Below are positions 15,678-22,293 of a stretch of 34,473 bases of DNA, in pieces. The stretch covers positions 1-34,473 of the forward strand of contig JAOUIA010000002.1 of the NCBI GenBank assembly GCA_029884335.1, written 5' to 3'. The notes under the pieces were generated by a model. That model had not been told where the DNA came from and did no database searches. It saw only the letters and a program-made list of their open reading frames with translations. The position numbers and the translations under genes are program-made. The DNA comes from Betaproteobacteria bacterium (GTDB taxonomy: Bacteria > Pseudomonadota > Gammaproteobacteria > Burkholderiales > Casimicrobiaceae). The first letter of the stretch is position 1; the number at the start of each line of letters is the position of its first letter.

Positions 15678-17651
15678 ATGCACGGCCACATCCTCACCGG
15701 CGCGGCGGAGCGGCCGGAACGCGAGGCCCGGACCTACGCGCTCGTCGGGGCACCGAACGTCGGCAAGTCGGTGGTCTTCCACCGGCTGACCGGGACCTAC
15801 GTCGACGTCTCGAACTACCCCGGCACGACCGTCGAGGTCGCGCGCGCGGCGGCGCGCTTCGAGGCAGGCGCGACGATCCTCGACACGCCCGGGGCGCTCG
15901 CCTTCCCCTCGCGCAGCGACGACGAACGCGCCGCGCTGCGAGCGTTGCTGCACGAGAATCCGGCGGCGCTCGGCCAGGTCGCCGATGCGAAGCACCTGCG
16001 CCGCAGCCTGGCGATCACGCTCGCGCTCGCCGAGACCGGGCGCCCGATGGTGCTCGCGCTCAACATGAGCGACGAGGCGGACGCGCGAGGCGTGGCGATC
16101 GACGTCGCCCGCCTCTCCAAGGCGCTCGGCATCGACGTCGTCCGGACCGTGGCCACGACCGGCGAGGGCGTTCGCCAGCTCGCGCACGGGCTCGCCCGCG
16201 CCCGCGTGTGCGTGGCGCAGGCGGCGTACCCGCAGCCTCTGGCGCGCCTGATCGACGCGGTGACCCTCCGGCTCGCCGATCGCCTCGCGCGCGCGCCGAT
16301 CGCCCATCGCGGCATGGCCATCCTGTTCCTCGGCCGCGATCCGGAAGTTGAAGCGTGGCTCGCCGTGCACGTCCCCGACGCGATGCGCGACCTCGTGCTG
16401 CTGCGCGAGGCCGCCGAGCGGGACGGCGGGCGCCTCGCGCCGGTCATCGCTCACGCCCGTGCGGAAGCCGCGGCGCGCATCGCCGCATCCGCGCTCTCGG
16501 CGACGAAGGCGGCCCCGACGCGCTCCACGCTCGCCGGGCGGCTCGTGCTGCACCCGGTGTGGAGCCTGCCGATCCTCCTCGGCGTGCTTTCGCTCACCTA
16601 TCTCTTCGTGGGCGTGCTCGGCGCCGGAACTCTCGTCGGCTGGCTCGAGGAGGGGCTCTTCGGCGGCACGATCAACCCCGCGGTGACGCGGTTCGTCGAG
16701 GCGCGGGCGCCGTGGCCGTGGCTCGCGAGCCTGCTGGTCGGCAGGTACGGGCTGTGGACGATGGGCATGACCTACGCCGTCGCGCTGGTGCTGCCGATCG
16801 TCACGACGTTCTTCCTCGCGTTCGGCTTCCTCGAGGACTCGGGCTACTTCGCGCGCCTCGCGGTGCTCGCGAACCGCAGCTTCGCGCGCATCGGCCTCAA
16901 CGGCCGCGCGGTGCTTCCGATGGTGCTGGGGCTGGGCTGCGTGACGATGGCCACGCTGACCACGCGCATCCTGGCGACGCCGAGGGAGCGGCTGATCGCC
17001 ACGTTCCTGATGGCGCTCGCGATTCCCTGCTCGGCGCAGCTCGGCGTCGTGATGGGCATGCTCGGCGCGCTCGGGCTCGCCTGGCTGCTGGCCTGGGTGG
17101 GCGTGCTCGTCGCGGTGATCGGGCTCGCCGGCTTCCTCGCCGCCCGGCTCATCCCCGGCAAGCGCATCCCGCTCGTGGCCGAGCTGCCGCCGCTGCGCTG
17201 GCCGGTGGCAGGCAACGTGCTGAAGAAGACGTCGGCGCGCCTTTACTGGTACCTCCGCGAGGTGATCCCGCTGTTTCTCGCCGGCACCTTCGCGATGTGG
17301 TCGCTCGACGCGTCGGGCGCGCTGCCGTGGATCGTCGCCCGCGCCGAGCCGCTGGTCACCGGCTGGCTCGGCCTGCCGCGCGAGGCCGCCGCCGCGTTCG
17401 TCATGGGCTTCCTGCGGCGCGACTTCGGCGCCACGGGCCTGTTCGCGATGGGCGCCGCGCTCTCGCCCGCGCAGGCGCTCGTGGGCATGGTGACGATCAC
17501 GCTGTTCGTCCCGTGCATCGCCAGCGTGCTGATGATCGGCAAGGAACAGGGTGCTGCGCGCGCTGCGCTGATGGTCGCGATGATCGTGCCTGTCGCCGTG
17601 CTCGTCGGCGGGCTCGTGCGGCTCGCGCTCGTCGCCGCGGGGCTCGCGTGA
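15678..17651 (+). CDS. feoB: Ferrous iron transporter FeoB
   Basis: 657-aa inner-membrane Fe(II) importer with an N-terminal G domain. The nucleotide site is complete: GAPNVGKS (residues 24-31), YPGTTVE, DTPG and NMSD. A linker of GDI type leads into the membrane half with two gate regions. The first Cys-containing gate reads GLGCVTMATLTTRILATPRERL and the second IPCSAQLGVVMGML. These resemble the GC-x-T-M-A-T-L-T-T-R branch rather than the enterobacterial GFGCNVPA type. The protein is about 100 residues shorter than E. coli FeoB. I chose ATG 15678, not 15645, because 15645 falls within the -10 hexamer and the Fur box lies between them. The ribosome site (GGGCGGAG) is very close to the ATG. 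feoA overlaps its 3' end. Confidence 0.9.
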   Translation: MHGHILTGAAERPEREARTYALVGAPNVGKSVVFHRLTGTYVDVSNYPGTTVEVARAAARFEAGATILDTPGALAFPSRSDDERAALRALLHENPAALGQVADAKHLRRSLAITLALAETGRPMVLALNMSDEADARGVAIDVARLSKALGIDVVRTVATTGEGVRQLAHGLARARVCVAQAAYPQPLARLIDAVTLRLADRLARAPIAHRGMAILFLGRDPEVEAWLAVHVPDAMRDLVLLREAAERDGGRLAPVIAHARAEAAARIAASALSATKAAPTRSTLAGRLVLHPVWSLPILLGVLSLTYLFVGVLGAGTLVGWLEEGLFGGTINPAVTRFVEARAPWPWLASLLVGRYGLWTMGMTYAVALVLPIVTTFFLAFGFLEDSGYFARLAVLANRSFARIGLNGRAVLPMVLGLGCVTMATLTTRILATPRERLIATFLMALAIPCSAQLGVVMGMLGALGLAWLLAWVGVLVAVIGLAGFLAARLIPGKRIPLVAELPPLRWPVAGNVLKKTSARLYWYLREVIPLFLAGTFAMWSLDASGALPWIVARAEPLVTGWLGLPREAAAAFVMGFLRRDFGATGLFAMGAALSPAQALVGMVTITLFVPCIASVLMIGKEQGAARAALMVAMIVPVAVLVGGLVRLALVAAGLA

Positions 17652-17899
17652 ACACGATCGACCGCGTGCGGGTGGGCGCGACCGTGCGCCTGGTCGAGCC
17701 GGACCCGTCGCTCGAGGCGTCGCTGCGCGAGCACCTCGCCGCGTTCGGCCTGTTGCCCGGCCATCCGGTCACGGTGGTCGCGCAGCGACCGATGACCATC
17801 GTGCTGTGCGACCACGTCGAGCTCGCGCTCGAGGCTGCGGTCGCCGCGAAGCTGCGCGTGACGACCCCCGCGGCGCAGAGCCGGCCGCCGCGAGCATAA
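17648..17899 (+). CDS. feoA: FeoA-like SH3 domain protein
   Basis: 83-aa cytoplasmic protein with the FeoA SH3-like fold pattern: a VRVGATVRLVEPD opening, a helix containing LREHLAAFGLLPGHPVTVVAQ, and the closing LCDHVELALEAAVAAKLRV strand-helix. FeoA assists FeoB in Fe(II) import. GTG 17648 overlaps the feoB TGA in a GTGA arrangement, so the two are translationally coupled. The order feoB-feoA is the reverse of the common feoA-feoB operon. The C-terminal tail of about ten residues is unconserved. Confidence 0.82.
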   Translation: MNTIDRVRVGATVRLVEPDPSLEASLREHLAAFGLLPGHPVTVVAQRPMTIVLCDHVELALEAAVAAKLRVTTPAAQSRPPRA

Positions 17900-17902
17900 T
17901 GA

Positions 17903-17916
17903 CGTGTTTCGACACG
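17903..17916 (+). terminator. Small TTCG-loop hairpin after feoA
   Basis: CGTGT-TTCG-ACACG starts 4 nt after the feoA stop and ends 24 nt before the next start codon. The TTCG tetraloop makes the 5-bp stem more stable than it looks. It could be an attenuating or processing hairpin between feoBA and the dehydrogenase gene; no T-tract follows. Confidence 0.3.
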
Positions 17917-17939
17917 ACCGTACGAAAGGCAGTCCAACC

Positions 17940-18797
17940 ATGAGCACGATCGCGACCGTCGGCGTCATCGGCGCCGGCACGATGGGCAACGGCATCGCGC
18001 AGGCCTGCGCGGTCTCCGGCATCAAGGCCGTGATGATCGACGTCGGCGACGCGCAGCTGCAGAAGGGCGTGGCCGCGATCGCCGGCAGCCTTGAGCGGCT
18101 GGTGAAGAAGGAGAAGCTGTGCGCGGCCGACCGCGACGCCGCGCTCGCCCGCGTGACGACGACGGCCGACTACGCCGCGCTCGCCGGCGTCGACTGCGTG
18201 ATCGAGGCGGCGACCGAAAACCCGCAGCTCAAGTTCGACATCCTCCGCAAGGCGGATGCGATCGCGTCGCCGCAGACGATCCTCGCCACCAACACCTCGT
18301 CCATCTCGATCACGCAGCTGGCGGCGGTCACGAAGCGGCCCGAGCGCTTCGTCGGCATGCACTTCTTCAACCCGGTGCCGATGATGGCGCTCGTCGAGCT
18401 GATCCGCGGCCTCGCGACCTCCGACGAGACCATCGGGCGCGTGAGCGCGTTGGCGAAGGCGCTGGGCAAGACGCCGATCGTGGTGAAGAACAGCCCCGGG
18501 TTCGTCGTCAACCGCCTGCTGTGCCCGATGCTGAACGAGGCGATCTTCCTGTACTCTGAAGGTGTGGCCTCGGCGCAGGAGATCGACGAGGGCATGAAGC
18601 TCGGCTGCAACCACCCGATCGGGCCGCTCGCACTCACCGACATGGTGGGGCTCGACGTGCTGCTCGCGGTGATGAACGTGTTCCACGCCGACTTCGGCGA
18701 CGACAAGTACCGCCCCGCGCCGCTGCTGCGGGAGATGGTCGCGGCGGGGTGGCTCGGCCGCAAGAGCGGGCGCGGCTTCTACACGTACGCGAAGTAG
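17940..18797 (+). CDS. hbd: 3-hydroxybutyryl-CoA dehydrogenase
   Basis: 285-aa NAD(P)-dependent dehydrogenase that interconverts 3-hydroxyacyl-CoA and 3-oxoacyl-CoA in beta-oxidation or butyrate/PHB-type metabolism. The Rossmann motif GVIGAGTMGNGIAQ is at the N-terminus. The HFFNPVPMMALVE segment supplies the catalytic His. The family signature runs through KNSPGFVVNRLLCPMLNEA, and the C-terminal helical domain contains GCNHPIGPLALTDMVGLDVL and ends in GWLGRKSGRGFYTY. Length is standard. ATG 17940 with GAAAGG upstream is chosen over ATG 17904, which lacks family similarity. It is the first gene of a three-gene operon with the hydratase (8-bp gap) and an unknown protein. Confidence 0.94.
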   Translation: MSTIATVGVIGAGTMGNGIAQACAVSGIKAVMIDVGDAQLQKGVAAIAGSLERLVKKEKLCAADRDAALARVTTTADYAALAGVDCVIEAATENPQLKFDILRKADAIASPQTILATNTSSISITQLAAVTKRPERFVGMHFFNPVPMMALVELIRGLATSDETIGRVSALAKALGKTPIVVKNSPGFVVNRLLCPMLNEAIFLYSEGVASAQEIDEGMKLGCNHPIGPLALTDMVGLDVLLAVMNVFHADFGDDKYRPAPLLREMVAAGWLGRKSGRGFYTYAK

Positions 18798-18805
18798 GTG
18801 AAGCG

Positions 18806-19591
18806 ATGACGTTCGAGACGCTGCTCGTGTCCGCGCCCGCACCGGAGGTGCGGCTGCTGACCATCAACCGCCCGAAGGCGCTCAACGCGCTCGCGCCCGC
18901 CGTCGTGCGCGAGCTGCTGCAGGCCGTCGCCGACGCCGCCGGCGACGCGGGCGTGCGCGCGCTCATGATCACGGGCGCCGGCGACAAGGCGTTCGTGGCC
19001 GGCGCGGACATCGCGGCCATGAGCGCGATGTCGGCGCTCGAGGGGCGCGAGTTCGCGGTGCAGGGTCACGCGCTGATGCGCACGATCGAGATGGCGCCGT
19101 TCCCCGCGATCGCGCTGGTCAACGGCTACGCGCTCGGTGGCGGCTGCGAGCTTGCGCTCGCCTGCGACTTCATCGTCGCCTCCGAGAAGGCGGTGTTCGG
19201 CCAGCCGGAGGTTGGCCTCGGCATCGTGCCGGGCTTCGGCGGCACGCAGCGCCTCACGCGGCTGGTGGGCAAGGCGATGGCGATCGAGCTCTGCACGACC
19301 GGCCGGCAGGTGAAGGCCGACGAGGCGCTGCGCATCGGCCTGGTCAACCACGTCGTCGCGCCGGACCAGCTGATGGCGAAGGGCCTCGAGCTCGCCGGCG
19401 CCATCGCGCAGAAGGCGCCGGTGGCGGTGAAGCTCGCCAAGCACCTGGTCCAGCGCGGGCAGGACATGGATCTCGCCAACGCCAACGCGTTCGAGGCCGA
19501 CGTGTTCGGCGTCGCGTTCGCGACCGACGATCGCGTCGAGGGCACGCGCGCGTTCGTCGAGAAGCGCAAGCCCGAGTTCCGGGGGCGCTGA
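18806..19591 (+). CDS. Enoyl-CoA hydratase/isomerase
   Basis: 261-aa crotonase-family enzyme that hydrates trans-2-enoyl-CoA to 3-hydroxyacyl-CoA, the step before the preceding dehydrogenase. The oxyanion-hole segments are AGADIAAM and NGYALGGGCELALACDF. Both catalytic glutamates of true hydratases are present: E115 (GGCEL) and E135 (QPEVGLGIVPGFGGTQRL), 20 residues apart as in mammalian crotonase. ATG 18806 has AGGTG upstream. Its stop overlaps the next gene's start (TGATG), which indicates translational coupling. The chain-length preference is unknown. Confidence 0.94.
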   Translation: MTFETLLVSAPAPEVRLLTINRPKALNALAPAVVRELLQAVADAAGDAGVRALMITGAGDKAFVAGADIAAMSAMSALEGREFAVQGHALMRTIEMAPFPAIALVNGYALGGGCELALACDFIVASEKAVFGQPEVGLGIVPGFGGTQRLTRLVGKAMAIELCTTGRQVKADEALRIGLVNHVVAPDQLMAKGLELAGAIAQKAPVAVKLAKHLVQRGQDMDLANANAFEADVFGVAFATDDRVEGTRAFVEKRKPEFRGR

Positions 19592-20259
19592 TGGCTCTGG
19601 TCGGCGCGGGAGCGGTCGCCATCTGGCACGACATCGCGCCGGAGGGTCGCGAAGAGTTCTACGCGTGGCACGGCAGCGAGCACATGCCCGAGCGCGTGGC
19701 CATCCCCGGGTTCCTGCGCGGCCGGCGCTACGTCGCGGTCGAAGGCGTCCCGGAGTTCTTCAACCTCTACGAGACCGCTTCGACGGCGGTGCTCACCGGT
19801 GCCGACTACCTCGCGCGGCTGAACGCACCCACGCCCTGGACGGCGGCGACGGTGCGGCACTTCCGAGGCGTGGCGCGGTCGCTGTGCGAGGTGGCGGCGA
19901 CGTTCGGCGAGGGCGCGGGCGGCCTGTGCGCGACGCTGCGCTACGACGTCGGGGCGGCGGCAGCCGCCGCGCACCGCGCGGCGATGACCGCGGCGCTTCG
20001 CGGCCTCGCGTCGGCGCCCGGCATCGCAGGCGCGCACCTGCTCGTCGCCGACGAAAAGGCAAGCGGCATCGAGACCGCGGAGAGGCGCGCGCGCGGCGGC
20101 CCGGGCAACCTCGTGCCGCGCTGGATCGCCATCGTCGAAGGCTGGGGCGACGAAGCCCCCTTCCGCGCGGCGTGCCGCGCGTTCGCCGCGTCGGGCGCGT
20201 TCGCCGGGGCGAGCCTCGCGCCCGACCTCGCCGTCTATCGCCTGCAGAACCTGCGCTAG
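19591..20259 (+). CDS. Conserved protein, probable dimeric alpha/beta-barrel fold
   Basis: 222-aa cytoplasmic protein without signal peptide or membrane segment. The N-terminal half reads like a ferredoxin-like (EthD/dimeric alpha-beta barrel) unit: VAIWHDIAPEGREEFYAWHGSEHMPERVAIPGFLRGRRYVA, with a His-rich WHGSEHMPER helix. A less clear second unit covers residues 110-220 (CATLRYDV, PRWIAIVEGWGDEAPFRAA). I recall similar proteins in betaproteobacterial degradation clusters but cannot assign a reaction. Its start overlaps the hydratase stop by one base, so it is coexpressed with the 3-hydroxyacyl-CoA dehydrogenase and hydratase. This points to a role in the same acyl-CoA pathway, perhaps as an auxiliary oxygenase or decarboxylase. 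That is inference. Confidence 0.8.
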   Translation: MALVGAGAVAIWHDIAPEGREEFYAWHGSEHMPERVAIPGFLRGRRYVAVEGVPEFFNLYETASTAVLTGADYLARLNAPTPWTAATVRHFRGVARSLCEVAATFGEGAGGLCATLRYDVGAAAAAAHRAAMTAALRGLASAPGIAGAHLLVADEKASGIETAERRARGGPGNLVPRWIAIVEGWGDEAPFRAACRAFAASGAFAGASLAPDLAVYRLQNLR

Positions 20260-20263
20260 CAGA

Positions 20264-20329
20264 TCGATGCAAGAGGCGTTCGGGCGTGCGGTGGATGCCG
20301 TTACGTCGAAGCTGCGCCTTTTGCATCGA
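20264..20329. repeat. 15-bp inverted repeat with 36-nt loop
   Basis: TCGATGCAAGAGGCG (20264-20278) and CGCCTTTTGCATCGA (20315-20329) are complementary at 14 of 15 positions. The pair begins 4 bp after the stop of the preceding operon. It may be a terminator-like structure or the remnant of a small palindromic element. Confidence 0.5.
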
Positions 20330-20341
20330 GTCGGGGATCAC

Positions 20342-20376
20342 GCGAGCGCCCTCGGGGCGGCCCGTCGGGCGCTCGC
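20342..20376. terminator. 10-bp perfect GC hairpin
   Basis: GCGAGCGCCC (20342-20351) pairs perfectly with GGGCGCTCGC (20367-20376) around a 15-nt loop. It lies between the convergent acyl-CoA operon and the hydratase gene. No T-tract follows. This resembles the hairpins at the other convergent junctions of the window. Confidence 0.45.
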
Positions 20377-20447
20377 CGGCAACGGCACGAAGCAACGCGC
20401 GCCGTGCACGCGCTTGTGCTCCAAACACCGTTTAGCATCATGCTGCA

Positions 20448-20638
20448 AGTGTCCCGTACCGGAAGTTCCTTGCACAAGGACGAGCGAGAAATGACGCGCT
20501 GCATTGTTGCCGGTCTTGCGGGTATTCACGATACCCGCTGCGACCGGCGTCGCGCAGCGCGCCATTTTCGTCGTCCTTGCGCGAGCCGAGGTGGTTGCTG
20601 CGCTGCGATATGGCAAGGAACTTCCGGTACGGGACACT
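20448..20638. mobile_element. 191-bp MITE-like element with perfect 26-bp terminal inverted repeats
   Basis: The ends (20448-20473 and 20613-20638) are exact reverse complements over 26 bp, beginning AGTGTCCCGTACCGGAAG. Inside is a second nested inverted repeat (AAGGACGA...GCGCTGC against GCAGCGCG...TCGTCCTT, around 20476-20502 and 20554-20578). Inside that is a third (CCGGTC-TTGCGGGTA against TACCCGCTGC-GACCGG, 20510-20547). The whole could fold as one long rod. No transposase is encoded, and I see no target duplication. The right end contributes two of the three bases of the TAG stop of the neighbouring hydratase gene. A short non-autonomous transposable element is the best reading. Confidence 0.7.
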
Positions 20639-21374
20639 AGCCGGCGATCTCCAGCGTCGCCTGCCCGACGCCGCCGATGTCGACCTCGACGCGCGCGGGC
20701 GCGTCGAGGCGCACCGGCGCGTTGACGCTGCCCGTGGTGACGACCTGCCCGGCGCGCAGGCCGCCGAGGCGGTCGTTCGCCGCCGCGAGATAGCGGCGGA
20801 TCGGCTCGACCGGGTCGCCGTGCGGGTGGCCGGCGCGATCGTGCACGACCTTCCCGTCGATGGCGAGGCGGCACGGCAGCGCGGTCAGGTCGAGCGTGCG
20901 CAACTCGCCGCTCGCGCCGCCCGTCACGTACGCGAGGTTCGCGCCGTTGTCGGCGAGGAACGCGAGGAACGGGGCGGCCGGCGGCTCGCCGAACCGGCCG
21001 CGCAGCACCTCGATGCCGGCGACCACCCGGTCGCAGGCGGCGAGGATCGCGTCGCGCGTGTGCTCGCCCGGCGGCAGGTCGCGCTGCAGGCGGAACGCGA
21101 CCTCCATCTCGATCACCACGTAGCCGCCCAGCGGGACGCGGGCGGGCGAGGCGACCAGCGCGCTCGCATACAGGGGCGCCGCGAATGGGACGCCGTCGCC
21201 GCCGATGCCGACCTTCCACCCGCCGACCGATTCGCCGAGCGCGCGCGCGACTTCGGCCTGCACCGCCATCGCGGCGGCGTGATCGGCCGGGACCAGCGCC
21301 GGGTCGAGCGCGCCTGCGGGGGACTTGCGAGCCGCTGCGAGGCGCGCGGCGAATGGGGAGAGCTTGTCGTTCAT
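20637..21374 (-). CDS. 2-keto-4-pentenoate hydratase-like (FAH superfamily) protein
   Basis: 245-aa protein related to MhpD/XylJ hydratases of meta-cleavage pathways, which add water to 2-hydroxypenta-2,4-dienoate. Supporting stretches are VGGWKVGIGGDG near residue 50, the metal-ligand region YVVIEMEVAFRL (E-x-E), the AGIEVLRGRF segment, NGANLAYVTGG, and the C-terminal LRAGQVVTTGSVNAPVRL. Residue 1 is ATG 21374 with GCGAGGA upstream. The protein ends at a TAG partly supplied by the adjacent 191-bp element, so its natural C-terminus may have been altered, though little appears lost. It follows the Crp/Fnr regulator gene by 13 bp on the same strand. No ring-cleavage dioxygenase lies nearby, so the substrate is open. 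Confidence 0.85.
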   Translation of the reverse strand: MNDKLSPFAARLAAARKSPAGALDPALVPADHAAAMAVQAEVARALGESVGGWKVGIGGDGVPFAAPLYASALVASPARVPLGGYVVIEMEVAFRLQRDLPPGEHTRDAILAACDRVVAGIEVLRGRFGEPPAAPFLAFLADNGANLAYVTGGASGELRTLDLTALPCRLAIDGKVVHDRAGHPHGDPVEPIRRYLAAANDRLGGLRAGQVVTTGSVNAPVRLDAPARVEVDIGGVGQATLEIAG

Positions 21375-21387
21375 GGATTCCTCGCTG

Positions 21388-22065
21388 TCAGCGGTCCTCG
21401 CAGCGGCGCAGGCCCTCCAGGTCGAGCACCGTCACGCCGCCGTACTCGACGCGCAGCAGGCCGCGCTGCTGGAGGCGCTTGAGCGCCTGGTTCACACGCT
21501 GGCGGGACAGCCCCACCAGCTGGCCGATCTCTTCCTGCGAAATCGGCAGGGTGGCGCCGATTCCCGGGTACAGATGCGGGTTGAAGAGCGCCGCCAGCCC
21601 CCGCGCGAGCCTCGCGTCCGGGCCGAGCAGGCGATCGTGCTCGACCATCGCGATGAACTGGCCGAGCCGCTCGTTGAGCTGCACCAGCAGGAAGCGGTTG
21701 AAGGCGACCGACCCGTCGAGCAGCGCCATGAACGTGGCGCGCGGCATGTAGGCGATCGTCGACTCGCGCAGCGCGACGATGTCGTAGCGGCGCGGCTCGT
21801 CCTTGAGGAGCGATCCCTCGCCGAACCACCCGCCGGAGGGAATCCCGGTGAAGCTCGTCGGCCTGCCGTCCAGCGAAACGTTCGCCATCTTCACCAGGCC
21901 GTCGACCACGCCTATCCAGTGCTCCACTGCCTCCCCCTTGCGGCAGACGAGGGTTCCGGCCGGGGCCGGGCGGACCACGGTCTCGGCAATCGCCCGCTCC
22001 CGCAAGCCCGGCTCCAGCCCGCGCGCCCAGTGGGCAGCGGCGATGAATTCGGCGGGCTTGGGCAT
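21388..22065 (-). CDS. Crp/Fnr-family transcriptional regulator
   Basis: 225-aa regulator. The N-terminal cyclic-nucleotide-binding-like beta barrel covers about residues 20-125 (APAGTLVCRKGEAVEHWIGVVDGLVKM, GGWFGEGSLL). A dimer helix at about 128-150 follows. The winged helix at about 165-220 contains ISQEEIGQLVGLSRQRVNQALKRLQQRGLLRVEYGGVTVLD. The recognition helix (SRQRVNQALKRL) differs from the E-x-x-S-R of FNR and the RETVGR of CRP. The N-terminus lacks the Cys cluster of oxygen-sensing FNR, so it is unlikely to be the regulator of the feoB FNR box. It heads an operon with the hydratase-like gene. The 228-bp gap to the divergent acyl-CoA synthetase gene probably holds both promoters. Confidence 0.9.
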   Translation of the reverse strand: MPKPAEFIAAAHWARGLEPGLRERAIAETVVRPAPAGTLVCRKGEAVEHWIGVVDGLVKMANVSLDGRPTSFTGIPSGGWFGEGSLLKDEPRRYDIVALRESTIAYMPRATFMALLDGSVAFNRFLLVQLNERLGQFIAMVEHDRLLGPDARLARGLAALFNPHLYPGIGATLPISQEEIGQLVGLSRQRVNQALKRLQQRGLLRVEYGGVTVLDLEGLRRCEDR

Positions 22066-22293
22066 CGGGCGGGGAATGTCGGCGCGGCGACAACCGGGCG
22101 GCAGGGGAATGCCTACAGTCTCCCGCAGGGGATTCTACGCAATCCGTCCGGGAGGGTGCCGTGCGCCGTGGGGCGGCCGGGGTTGGTACCATAGCCCTTG
22201 GAGTCCCACGCCGCGGGAGCGGATGCCGCCGGCGGGACGCGCAACCTTCGATGCCCGGCAAGAGGCGCGGAAGGCGGCGCGACGGAGGAGGAG

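Noticed and set aside
20267-20494. 75-codon plus-strand frame in the repeat region
   Set aside because: It runs through one inverted repeat and into the 191-bp element, has no ribosome site and no protein-like composition.
20440-20645. Target-site duplication flanking the 191-bp element
   Set aside because: The bases outside the two termini (GCTGCA on the left, AGCCGG on the right) do not match, so no duplication can be claimed.
21388-22065. The Crp/Fnr protein as the regulator acting on the feoB FNR box
   Set aside because: It lacks the N-terminal Cys cluster of FNR and the E-x-x-S-R recognition helix; a true FNR/ANR gene is presumably elsewhere.
22100-22140. Direct repeat GCAGGGGA (two copies) in the divergent promoter region
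   Set aside because: Only the first eight bases match well and similar G-rich octamers are expected by chance; there is no spacing pattern to support an operator.
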